The notes: generated by a model from the sequence alone, not told the origin. A stretch of DNA of 5,207 nt from Robiginitomaculum sp. (GCA_021647805.1 JAKITZ010000180.1:1-5207); one strand, 5' to 3'; counted from the first letter of the stretch, positions 1-5,089 are shown. Program-made: numbers and translations.

Positions 1-133
1 GTATTAGCAAAGGCCCGTCTAATGCTTCGACTGCTTCGCGTTGTGGCTCATTTAATGCGTCCAAATATCCAGTATTGGACATTGGCGGCTTTGGTCTGGC
101 CAGATCAGAAATTTTGGGCGGCGAATCTATCAT
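1..133 (-). CDS. uvrD: UvrD/PcrA-type ATP-dependent DNA helicase, N-terminal fragment
   Basis: Reading leftwards from an ATG at 133-131, the frame stays open to the window edge (44 codons; the rest lies outside). The translation contains YLDALNEPQREAVEALDG followed by PLLI, which matches the start of superfamily 1A helicases: the Q-motif (Gln31, contacts adenine) followed by the strand that leads into Walker A (the LAGAGTGKT part would lie just off the window). In the family this enzyme unwinds DNA 3'-5' in nucleotide excision and mismatch repair. The first ~22 residues are proline-rich and variable, as is usual for alphaproteobacterial UvrD. The start is not certain: AGGG lies only 1 nt from the ATG, and a second in-frame ATG is at 82-80. 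UvrD, PcrA and Rep cannot be told apart from this fragment, so the symbol is provisional. Confidence 0.8.
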   Translation of the reverse strand, partial: MIDSPPKISDLARPKPPMSNTGYLDALNEPQREAVEALDGPLLI

Positions 134-232
134 GCCCTGTTGTTTCGTAAAAACCAAAACAAAGCAAGAACGAAAAGCCGTGTATGAGCCACTGTTCTTG
201 GTGCGGGGCTCTTAATCCTTCGAGGCAGCAAA

Positions 233-273
233 GTGGCACCTTAAGGTGAGGCGCGCAAGAAAAGTGGTGCCAC
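233..273 (-). repeat. Inverted repeat linking the tRNA-Thr 3' end to its trailer
   Basis: GTGGCACC (233-240) and GGTGCCAC (266-273) are a perfect 8-bp inverted repeat with 25 nt between. The right arm is the 3' end of the tRNA (acceptor strand, discriminator and the first two bases of CCA). In the precursor RNA the trailer could therefore pair with the tRNA 3' terminus in place of the acceptor stem, and the trailer arm is followed by UUU. The same trailer bases also form a 12-nt palindrome, CACCTTAAGGTG (237-248), so two mutually exclusive hairpins are possible. Function is unknown; it could be a weak terminator, a processing element, or chance. Confidence 0.5.
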
Positions 274-339
274 AGGGGAGAATTGAACTCCCGACCTCAT
301 CATTACCAATGATGCGCTCTACCCCTGAGCTACTGCGGC
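265..339 (-). tRNA. tRNA-Thr (anticodon GGU)
   Basis: On the minus strand the sequence folds as a complete cloverleaf. The acceptor stem GCCGCAG pairs with CTGTGGC (one G-U pair), followed by discriminator A and an encoded CCA (plus-strand 265-267). The D-arm contains AGCTCAGGGGTAGAGC, the anticodon stem CATCA/TGATG encloses the loop TTGGTAA with anticodon GGT, and the T-arm is GGGAG-TTCAATT-CTCCC. The anticodon GGU reads ACC and ACU threonine codons. The length is 75 nt including CCA. It lies upstream of, and on the same strand as, the helicase gene, so read-through into that gene is possible. No strong terminator is seen between the two. Confidence 0.97.
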
Positions 340-378
340 ATTTGTCTCTGGTGGTTAAATATCACCAAAAGGTCTGCG

Positions 379-407
379 CGTATAACCTGTCTTTGTCTGC
401 TTGAAAA
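379..407 (-). promoter_or_regulatory. Candidate promoter for tRNA-Thr
   Basis: On the minus strand, TTTTCA (407-402) and TATACG (384-379) are separated by 17 nt; each matches the sigma-70 consensus at 4 of 6 positions. Transcription would begin near 372, giving a leader of about 33 nt before the tRNA. The location in the divergent gap is right, but the match is modest and no expression data support it. Confidence 0.3.
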
Positions 408-448
408 GGGTGTTGGCGCAGACAATTTTTCATGCCAGTAATAAGCCT

Positions 449-592
449 ATGAGCAACAAGCCTGCACAATCGAAAAAGAAACCCGCGCTAAGTCGCAAAG
501 ATCGCCTTGCCAAAGCATTGCGTGATAATTTGCGCCGCCGCAAAGCTCCAAATTCAAAACCCACTACAGCAACCGCAAAAGACAGCAAATAA
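449..592 (+). CDS. Small basic protein of the type found upstream of murA
   Basis: Encodes 47 residues, rich in Lys and Arg, with no membrane segment or signal peptide. The core KDRLAKALRDNLRRRKA (residues about 17-33) is predicted to be a strongly amphipathic, positively charged helix, and the tail is Thr/Ala/Lys-rich and probably disordered. I remember similar 45-65 residue proteins with an RLAxALRxNLRRRKAQ-like core encoded next to murA in many alphaproteobacteria; the function is unknown to me. Here the gene is separated from murA by about 2.2 kb of transporter cassette. I chose the ATG at 449; an in-frame TTG at 401 would add 16 residues, but these do not resemble the family core and that codon has no good ribosome site. 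The site before 449 (AATAAG) is also weak. A charged helix could bind nucleic acid, but that is only a guess. Confidence 0.62.
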   Translation: MSNKPAQSKKKPALSRKDRLAKALRDNLRRRKAPNSKPTTATAKDSK

Positions 593-602
593 CCATAATT
601 TA

Positions 603-641
603 GTCTTATCGGCTAGGCTGTAAGTACCATTTAAGGATTTG
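603..641 (+). repeat. Left copy of a diverged direct repeat matching the murA leader
   Basis: Aligned by eye with 2793-2830, this stretch matches at 32 of 39 columns (6 mismatches, one 1-base gap). Both copies share GTCTTATC, GCTAG, TGTAA and CATTTA, and both end in a Shine-Dalgarno-like AGGA followed by TTG. In the right copy the murA ATG follows 6 nt later; in this copy no start codon or MurA-like coding follows. It lies 10 nt after the stop of the small basic gene, where the murA leader would be expected if the transporter cassette were absent. It is most likely a relic of a duplicated murA leader, but it could be a member of a dispersed intergenic repeat family. Confidence 0.72.
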
Positions 642-659
642 TTACGGGGAGCAAATTTT

Positions 660-687
660 CTTAAATACAGATCCTTAATTACAGATT
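660..687 (+). repeat. Two tandem 14-nt units upstream of gntR
   Basis: CTTAAATACAGATC (660-673) is followed directly by CTTAATTACAGATT (674-687), identical at 12 of 14 positions. A partial third match, CTTAAATTTCC, begins at 697. A spacing of 14 nt is not a full helical turn multiple. The units could be paired regulator sites upstream of the gntR promoter or simple slippage in AT-rich DNA. The bases 671-678 (ATCCTTAA) also complement TTAAGGAT at 631-638. Confidence 0.5.
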
Positions 688-733
688 TGCTTGCGTCTTA
701 AATTTCCCTGCAAAACAGGATTGTTAAAATTGG

Positions 734-761
734 TTGCATTGAATTTTTAACTGTATATACT
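734..761 (+). promoter_or_regulatory. Candidate gntR cassette promoter
   Basis: TTGCAT (734-739) and TATACT (756-761) are separated by 16 nt; the -10 box matches consensus at 5 of 6 positions and the -35 at 3 to 4. Initiation 6-7 nt after the -10 box would fall at 767-768, that is on or next to the A of the gntR start codon, giving a leaderless mRNA. This fits the lack of any Shine-Dalgarno sequence before that ATG. The -10 box overlaps the inverted repeat at 755-769. Confidence 0.42.
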
Positions 762-769
762 GTGTATAT
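755..769 (+). promoter_or_regulatory. Probable GntR autoregulatory operator
   Basis: ATATAC-TGT-GTATAT is a perfect inverted repeat with 6-bp arms and a 3-bp centre. It covers most of the predicted -10 box and ends inside the gntR start codon (768-770). YtrA-type GntR proteins bind as dimers to short AT-rich dyads containing GTATA-like half-sites in their own promoters and usually repress. Binding here would block RNA polymerase. A second, overlapping palindrome, GTATATAC (753-760), may shift the exact half-sites. Confidence 0.55.
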
Positions 770-1133
770 GAACTTAAACTTTATATTCTCACAAACCGAC
801 AAACGTCCAATGTATCAGCAGATCATGGAGCAAATTACTCAACGGATATCTATAGGGGACTGGCCTGCAAATACTCCATTACCGTCCATTAGACAGCTAG
901 CCACGGAAATAAGCGTCAGCGTTATTACCGTTAAACGAGCCTACCTTGAATTGGAGCGAGACGGTGTGATTGTGACCCAACAAGGAAAAGGTAGTTGGGT
1001 GAATGCCTCCCTAGATTTGGAGAGACTTCAACGTGAAGAGCTCACAAACCATGTGGAGCAAGCTCGAAAATTGGCAAAATCCCTAGCTATATCAGAGGAC
1101 GAACTCGTCAATATGATCAAAAAATATACATAA
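768..1133 (+). CDS. GntR-family transcriptional regulator, YtrA subfamily
   Basis: 121 residues, cytoplasmic. Residues about 13-79 form the winged helix-turn-helix of GntR: PMYQQIMEQI (helix 1), LPSIRQLA (38-45), the recognition helix region TVKRAYLELERDGVI (54-68), and the wing QQGKGSWV (71-78). The remaining ~42 residues are a short, charged, two-helix tail with no ligand domain of FadR, HutC or MocR type. That size defines the YtrA subfamily, whose members usually repress ABC transporter operons lying immediately downstream; the Bacillus YtrA responds to cell-envelope antibiotics. The start is ATG 768; an in-frame GTG at 762 would add only two residues. The gene leads an operon: the ATPase gene begins 15 bp after its stop. 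A perfect dyad overlaps its own start, implying autorepression. The inducer is unknown. Confidence 0.92.
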   Translation: MNLNFIFSQTDKRPMYQQIMEQITQRISIGDWPANTPLPSIRQLATEISVSVITVKRAYLELERDGVIVTQQGKGSWVNASLDLERLQREELTNHVEQARKLAKSLAISEDELVNMIKKYT

Positions 1134-1148
1134 GAAGGAACAAAGACT

Positions 1149-2060
1149 ATGAACATACCTATGGCTGTAGAGTGTCAGGGCATCAGCAAAATATACCCGC
1201 ATTTTCAATTACAAAATGTTGATTTGTCTTTCGAACAGGGCACTGTGATGGGTTTAGTCGGCCCTAATGGCGCAGGGAAATCGACTATCTTGCGACTTGT
1301 CATGGGACTGCTCGGGCCAGATAGTGGATCGATAAAAGTCTTGGGTAATTCCATGCCTGCCAACCAAGTTTCTGCGAAACGTAATATTGGCTTCATTTCA
1401 GATGATATGCGCCTTTATGAGAGTGAAACTATCGCTTTTCACATGGATTTTATTAAATCAATTTTTAATTCGTGGGATGATGAATATGCCACAACTCTTC
1501 TACAGCGCTTTAACCTTACCAAACAACAAAAAGTTAAAGGTTTGTCTCATGGGCAGCGGGTGAAAACGACATTGTTGCTAGCTTTAGCGCGGCGACCAAA
1601 TTTACTGGTTTTTGACGAACCAACGACAGGTTTGGATCCTGTAGTGAGGAAAGAAGTACTCAATGAAATGATGAGTTCCCTTGAAGATGAAACACGCTCA
1701 ATCCTTTTTTCTTCTCATAACACCTTAGATATAGAACAAATTTCCGACTACATCACTTTCATCTACGGTGGCCGCATCATTGAATCTCGTAACAAGGAAG
1801 ATTTCTTAGACAGTTGGAGAAGATTGCGCCTGATAAACAGCAATAGCTGTCAGTTACCAAACTTACCTAATATCAGGAGTATACAAAAAAGCGGTCAACT
1901 GTGTGCTGTTACTGTGACTAACTATGAAGATACAACACCTGAAAAATTCACCAATGCTGGTTTTACGGTAGATACTGTTGAACGCTTAACGCTAGAAGAA
2001 ATATTTCTTAGCAGCGTACATTATGCCGAGAGAACTGCAAAAAAGGAAACCATATCATGA
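1149..2060 (+). CDS. ABC transporter ATP-binding protein, YtrB-like
   Basis: 303 residues with one nucleotide-binding domain (about 6-215) and a C-terminal extension (about 216-303) of the kind seen in ABC-2 exporters. Walker A is GPNGAGKST (38-46), the signature is LSHGQ (132-136), Walker B is LLVFDEP (152-158) with catalytic Glu157, the D-loop is GLD (161-163) and the H-loop is His190 in SSHN. The signature has His for the usual second Gly of LSGGQ, and the Q-loop position reads FISDD (82-86) with Asp instead of Gln. The C-terminal LTLEEIFLSSV is a common end motif in this family. As a dimer it would power the permease encoded next. The start ATG has GAAGGA at 1134-1139, 9 nt upstream, which favours it over the ATG four codons later. 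The stop overlaps the permease start (ATGA), so translation is probably coupled. The substrate cannot be predicted. Confidence 0.93.
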   Translation: MNIPMAVECQGISKIYPHFQLQNVDLSFEQGTVMGLVGPNGAGKSTILRLVMGLLGPDSGSIKVLGNSMPANQVSAKRNIGFISDDMRLYESETIAFHMDFIKSIFNSWDDEYATTLLQRFNLTKQQKVKGLSHGQRVKTTLLLALARRPNLLVFDEPTTGLDPVVRKEVLNEMMSSLEDETRSILFSSHNTLDIEQISDYITFIYGGRIIESRNKEDFLDSWRRLRLINSNSCQLPNLPNIRSIQKSGQLCAVTVTNYEDTTPEKFTNAGFTVDTVERLTLEEIFLSSVHYAERTAKKETIS

Positions 2061-2746
2061 GTATTTCTATTGTTCCTCAACTCGTCAAAAAAGATCTGCT
2101 ACTATGGCGCAAGATGATATTGATATTCGGTTTGGCGAATTTGATAGCCATTGGGATATTAGCCATGCTCTATGGGCGAGTTCCGAGTTGGGTATTTTCA
2201 AATCTTGGGTTTTCTTTACTAATCATTCCAGGGGCTGCTTGTGGAATGGCTCTTCTAATGCAAACTAATGTATTCGAGAAAGTTAAATCCACGCAGCCTT
2301 TTATCATGAGCCTGCCGGTTACAGTCAAGGAGTTCACATTAGCAAAATTACTAGTGAACATACCAGTATTTACTGCATTTTGGTTAGTAATGATTTCTGC
2401 ATCATTTTACTTTTGCTTTGGTCTCGGTTTATTTCCAATGGGGGCTTTACCCTTTATGGTTATGGTGTTTCTAGGCATTTTTGTCGCATACACCCTCATA
2501 CTTAGCGTTAGCATACTATTCCAATCTCTAGGTATTACCGTTATCGCTATAATGTTCTTTGAAATGGGTACGCCCGCCTATTTGTGGACAGTCGTGTACC
2601 TTAATCCGATCTCAGATTATATTTATGGCTCTGAAGCTGTCTGGAATTCAACAGCACTCACTATAGTGACTATACAAGTACTTGTTGTCATCTTCACAGT
2701 ATCAGCAACATATTTCATTCAAAGCAGAAAGCGAGATTTCATCTAA
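2057..2746 (+). CDS. ABC-2-type transporter permease, six membrane segments
   Basis: 229 residues, inner membrane. The layout is a short amphipathic start (LVKKDLLLWRK, 9-19), then hydrophobic segments at about 20-38, 46-68, 100-122, 131-155, 158-180 and 199-221, ending in a basic tail RKRDFI. The loop between segments 2 and 3 carries MSLPVTVKEFTLAKLL (84-99), resembling the SLPxsrxxxvxxK element I associate with small ABC-2 permeases (Pfam ABC2_membrane_5-like; assignment from memory). No large extracellular domain is present, which argues against a MacB/FtsX type. With one permease and one ATPase gene, the expected complex is two of each. AAGGA at 2043-2047 precedes the ATG by 9 nt, and the start overlaps the ATPase stop by 4 bp. 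Export of a lipid, peptide or antibiotic is typical for relatives, but the substrate here is unknown. Confidence 0.88.
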   Translation: MSISIVPQLVKKDLLLWRKMILIFGLANLIAIGILAMLYGRVPSWVFSNLGFSLLIIPGAACGMALLMQTNVFEKVKSTQPFIMSLPVTVKEFTLAKLLVNIPVFTAFWLVMISASFYFCFGLGLFPMGALPFMVMVFLGIFVAYTLILSVSILFQSLGITVIAIMFFEMGTPAYLWTVVYLNPISDYIYGSEAVWNSTALTIVTIQVLVVIFTVSATYFIQSRKRDFI

Positions 2747-2803
2747 TCTTACAATATTGCTTAGTAAAAGGCCTTGTCAGTTCCTAATACCTGTCTTATC
2801 CGC

Positions 2804-2809
2804 TAGAAT
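2804..2809 (+). promoter_or_regulatory. Candidate -10 box of murA
   Basis: TAGAAT matches the -10 consensus at 5 of 6 positions and lies 27 nt before the murA ATG. The hexamer 17 nt upstream (TTCCTA, 2781-2786) is only a weak -35, so the promoter is uncertain. The corresponding bases in the left repeat copy are TAGGCT, a poorer -10, which suggests that copy has lost promoter activity if it ever had any. Confidence 0.33.
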
Positions 2810-2822
2810 GTAATTATCATTT

Positions 2823-2826
2823 AGGA
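2823..2826 (+). promoter_or_regulatory. murA ribosome binding site (decides the start)
   Basis: AGGA lies 10 nt before the ATG at 2837. The alternative in-frame TTG at 2828 is only 1 nt from AGGA and could not use it, so the ATG is preferred. The result is a protein beginning MDSIIINGG, as MurA proteins normally do. Confidence 0.75.
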
Positions 2827-2836
2827 ATTGATTGGC

Positions 2837-4108
2837 ATGGATAGTATTATAATCAACGGTGGCAACGCGCTTAAAGGTGAAATTGCCATAACCGGCGCGA
2901 AAAACTCGGCACTTAAACTGATGGTTGCTGCTCTGTTAACCGACGAACCGGTAACATTGACCAATATGCCGGAGCTTGCCGATACCAAGTTCTTGGCACA
3001 CCTCTTACGCCATTTAGGTGCCGAAGTGATCGAAAGCCCCAAAACAGGCGCAATGACAATTACCGCCGGCGGTTTGGGCGAGCCGCAAGCCCCTTATGAT
3101 CTGGTGCGAAAAATGCGCGCAACATTTAACGTATTAGGGCCATTACTCGCCCGCAAAGGGTACGCCAAAGTGTCTCTGCCCGGCGGTTGTGCCATTGGCG
3201 CGCGTCCAGTTGATCTGCATTTACAGGCGCTTGAATCATTAGGCGCGCAAATAACTCTTGAAGAAGGTTATGCAATTGCCAGTGCACCTAATGGCCTAAC
3301 CGGTGCAAAGATTAACTTTCCATTTGTTTCGGTGGGCGCAACAGAACACACAATGATGACAGCAGTGCTTGCAGATGGAATTACCGAATTAAGCAATGCC
3401 GCCAAAGAACCGGAAATTACCGATCTGGCAAATATGCTTAACTCCATGGGCGCAAAGATTGAAAATGCCGGGCAAGATACCATCACTATCACCGGCGTTC
3501 AGAAACTTAGCGGGGTTACTCATGGCGTAGTTCCCGATCGCATAGAAACCGGCACTTATGCTTTGGCGGCTGGCGCATGTCCCAATAGCGACGTCGCCAT
3601 AACCAACTGCCAGCCGGAGCATCTGGACGCATTATGGGCGGCAATGTCTAGAGCCGGCATCGAAGTAATAACCGGCGAAAAACAAGTACGCATAAAAAGA
3701 GGCACAACGCCACTAAAACCGGTTGATATTGAAACCGCTGCTTGGCCGGGTTTTGCGACCGATCTACAGGCGCAATTCATGGCATTGATGGTTTTGGCCG
3801 ATGGCGCTTCAATCATTCGCGAAACTATATTTGAGAACCGCTTTATGCACGCACCGGAACTTAGCCGACTTGGCGCTGATATTACCGTGCATGGCTGTGA
3901 AGCGGTGGTGCGCGGAGTGGCCGAGCTAACCGGTGCGCCAGTGATGGCAACCGACCTTCGGGCTTCGGTTTCGCTGATCATTGCTGGTCTGGCCGCCAAG
4001 CGACAAACCAGTGTCTCGCGAATTTACCATCTGGATCGCGGGTTTCAAAATCTTGAGGCCCATTTTAGTGCGCTGGGCGCTGATATAAAACGGGTAACCG
4101 GTTCTTGA
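2837..4108 (+). CDS. murA: UDP-N-acetylglucosamine 1-carboxyvinyltransferase (MurA)
   Basis: 423 residues against 419 in E. coli. The cytoplasmic enzyme transfers enolpyruvate from phosphoenolpyruvate to UDP-GlcNAc, the first committed step of peptidoglycan synthesis. Visible hallmarks are GAKNSALKLM (20-29; Lys22 and Asn23 bind substrate), VRKMRATFNVLGPLLAR (90-106), PGGCAIGARPVDLH (115-128) with catalytic Cys118 (E. coli Cys115) and Arg123, PDRIETGTY (233-241), WPGFATDLQAQ (303-313) with Asp309 (E. coli Asp305), ETIFENRFMH (329-338), DLRASVSL (373-380) and Arg401 (E. coli Arg397). The two inside-out alpha/beta domains look complete. The Cys at 118, rather than Asp, predicts fosfomycin sensitivity at the target level. 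It has its own leader downstream of the transporter cassette, and an 83-bp gap separates it from the next gene. Confidence 0.98.
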   Translation: MDSIIINGGNALKGEIAITGAKNSALKLMVAALLTDEPVTLTNMPELADTKFLAHLLRHLGAEVIESPKTGAMTITAGGLGEPQAPYDLVRKMRATFNVLGPLLARKGYAKVSLPGGCAIGARPVDLHLQALESLGAQITLEEGYAIASAPNGLTGAKINFPFVSVGATEHTMMTAVLADGITELSNAAKEPEITDLANMLNSMGAKIENAGQDTITITGVQKLSGVTHGVVPDRIETGTYALAAGACPNSDVAITNCQPEHLDALWAAMSRAGIEVITGEKQVRIKRGTTPLKPVDIETAAWPGFATDLQAQFMALMVLADGASIIRETIFENRFMHAPELSRLGADITVHGCEAVVRGVAELTGAPVMATDLRASVSLIIAGLAAKRQTSVSRIYHLDRGFQNLEAHFSALGADIKRVTGS

Positions 4109-4176
4109 TCAGAGCCGAACCTCATAGATACTGGTTTTAATTGTGGCACTGTGCTTTAAGAATAGAATCTAAATTT

Positions 4177-4182
4177 ACGGAG
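4177..4182 (+). promoter_or_regulatory. Ribosome binding site selecting a TTG start
   Basis: ACGGAG lies 9 nt before the TTG at 4192. This spacing is ideal, while the in-frame TTG at 4141 has no purine-rich sequence before it. The site therefore sets the start of the DUF2948-type gene at 4192. Confidence 0.65.
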
Positions 4183-4191
4183 TTTCAAGTT

Positions 4192-4611
4192 TTGCGCCTG
4201 TTAGCCCAATCTCAAAAAGACCTGTCAGTAATATCGGCAATAGTACAAGACGCAATTACTCGTGTTGGTGATATTTCATATGATAAAAAATCACGGCAAT
4301 TGATCATTGCGATGAACCGCTTTTGCTGGGAAAATGGCAAAAGATCTGTTCCGGCCAGAGCTCGAGCAGCCTTACAGATAAGTGATGTAATATCAGTTCG
4401 CCAAACTGGCATTGCCAGTGCCAAGCGCAATGGTATTTTATCATTGCTGGACATAGAATTTGCCGCAGATCAAGAAAATCCTCCCAGCGGGGAAATTACT
4501 ATCAACTTTTCCGACAATGGAACCATGATAATTTCTGTGGAGTGTCTGGATTTAGCATTAGTTGATGTATCCGGTGCTTGGGGCGCAAAATCGCGACCGA
4601 AACATGGCTGA
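4192..4611 (+). CDS. DUF2948 family protein
   Basis: 139 residues, soluble, function unknown. The start is TTG at 4192, giving MRLLAQSQKDLSVISAIVQDA, which matches the way this family begins (short strand, then an AxDLxVxSAxxQDA-like helix). A frame extension back to a TTG at 4141 adds 17 residues that do not look like family sequence. Other family-like parts are VGDISYDKKSRQLIIAMNRFCWE, an Arg-rich turn (SVPARARAALQ), VISVRQTGI, ILSLLDIEF and the ending SVECLDLALVDVSGAWGAKSRPKHG. DUF2948 genes lie between murA and hisD in many alphaproteobacteria. Here the next gene begins inside the last codons (8-bp overlap) and is not hisD. No ATG is available near the proper start, so translation may be modest. 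Confidence 0.8.
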   Translation: MRLLAQSQKDLSVISAIVQDAITRVGDISYDKKSRQLIIAMNRFCWENGKRSVPARARAALQISDVISVRQTGIASAKRNGILSLLDIEFAADQENPPSGEITINFSDNGTMIISVECLDLALVDVSGAWGAKSRPKHG

Positions 4612-5089
4612 CCAGAGTACAAATATAATCATCCATGTTCATTTGGATCCTAATTCATTGGCGGCAACTACCGCAGAATCAGAACATGAACGACGGGTGG
4701 CGGTATTTGATCTACTCGAAGAAAATAGCTTTCGACCCATTGGTGATGCAATCGGGCCGTTCCGTTTATCACTTTCGATTCTAGATAGGCGCTTGGTAAT
4801 TGATATATCGCTGGAAAATGACGATCCGGTAAAACGGCATTTATTATCATTATCCCCATTTCGTCGAATTGTCCGTGATTATTTCCTGATCTGCGAGAGC
4901 TATTATGACGCGATTCGCAATGCACCACCTGAACGCATCGAGGCCATTGATGTGGGGCGGCGCGGCTTACACAATGAAGGCTCGGAATTATTACAAACCC
5001 GCTTGGAAGGCAAAATAACTATGGACTTTGATACGGCTCGCAGATTGTTCACCCTGCTTTGCGCGCTACATACAAGGCAAGTAATATGA
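4604..5089 (+). CDS. UPF0262 family protein
   Basis: 161 residues, soluble, no signal peptide; function unknown. Family-defining stretches are EHERRVAVFDLLEENSF (27-43), LSPFRRIVRDYFLICESYY (83-101), IEAIDVGRRGLHNEGSE (112-128) and DFDTARRLFTLLCALH (141-156). The ATG at 4604 gives a family-sized protein and overlaps the DUF2948 stop by 8 bp, suggesting coupled translation, since no clear ribosome site is present. An in-frame ATG at 4565 would add 13 residues (MYPVLGAQNRDRN), a sequence unlike the usual N-terminus. The next gene starts in its stop codon (ATGA). I know this family from alphaproteobacteria only, usually between hisD and the phosphatase-like gene. Confidence 0.9.
   Translation: MADQSTNIIIHVHLDPNSLAATTAESEHERRVAVFDLLEENSFRPIGDAIGPFRLSLSILDRRLVIDISLENDDPVKRHLLSLSPFRRIVRDYFLICESYYDAIRNAPPERIEAIDVGRRGLHNEGSELLQTRLEGKITMDFDTARRLFTLLCALHTRQVI

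Larger units (their letters stand above)
603..2792 (+). other. Candidate inserted GntR-ABC transporter cassette (one repeat unit)
   Basis: This span holds the left leader copy, the gntR promoter region and the three transporter genes, and ends where the second leader copy begins. Deleting it would place the small basic gene 54 bp upstream of murA with an intact murA leader. No transposase, integrase or terminal inverted repeats are seen, so the mechanism would be homologous or illegitimate recombination rather than an ordinary insertion sequence. Hand-counted 60-base rows give 28-45% GC inside the cassette and 50-68% in murA. The DUF2948 gene also has an AT-rich row (38%), so base composition alone does not prove foreign origin. 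Confidence 0.45.
2793..2830 (+). repeat. Right copy of the direct repeat (murA leader)
   Basis: Partner of 603-641. It contains the candidate -10 box TAGAAT and the AGGA ribosome site of murA, so this is the functional leader. Similarity stops about where the coding region begins: the bases after 641 show no match to the first murA codons. To the left there may be a short extension (TAAT at 2785-2788 and 596-599, with a 1-base shift). Confidence 0.72.

Noticed and set aside
265..339. tRNA-Thr as the attachment site for an integrated element
   Set aside because: The cassette lies on the 5' side of the tRNA, about 260 bp away; no repeat of the tRNA 3' end is found at its far border, and no integrase is present.
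349..367. TGGTG...CACCA inverted repeat in the tRNA upstream region
   Set aside because: Five-base arms with a 9-nt AT-rich centre, with no link to a start or promoter element; not distinguishable from chance.
2023..2268. Second plus-strand frame across the ATPase-permease junction (81 codons)
   Set aside because: It overlaps two well-supported genes in another frame, and its sequence has no domain-like pattern.
2768..2775. AAGGCCTT palindrome after the permease gene as a terminator
   Set aside because: An 8-bp palindrome without a loop or T-tract cannot form a useful terminator.
3556..3999. Long open frame on the minus strand inside murA (147 codons) and several shorter antisense frames at 2821-3042, 3268-3492 and 3389-3622
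   Set aside because: They lie fully opposite a clear murA gene. The translations have no recognisable family features, and the openness follows from murA codon use.
4100..4121. GGTTC...GAACC hairpin at the end of murA as a terminator
   Set aside because: The stem is only 5 bp with a 12-nt loop and no adjacent T-run; the following TTTTAATT is about 14 nt away.
4405..4419. Perfect inverted repeat ACTGGCA-T-TGCCAGT
   Set aside because: It lies inside the DUF2948 coding region and encodes ordinary residues (TGIAS); a 7-bp arm dyad in coding DNA with no promoter context is probably chance.
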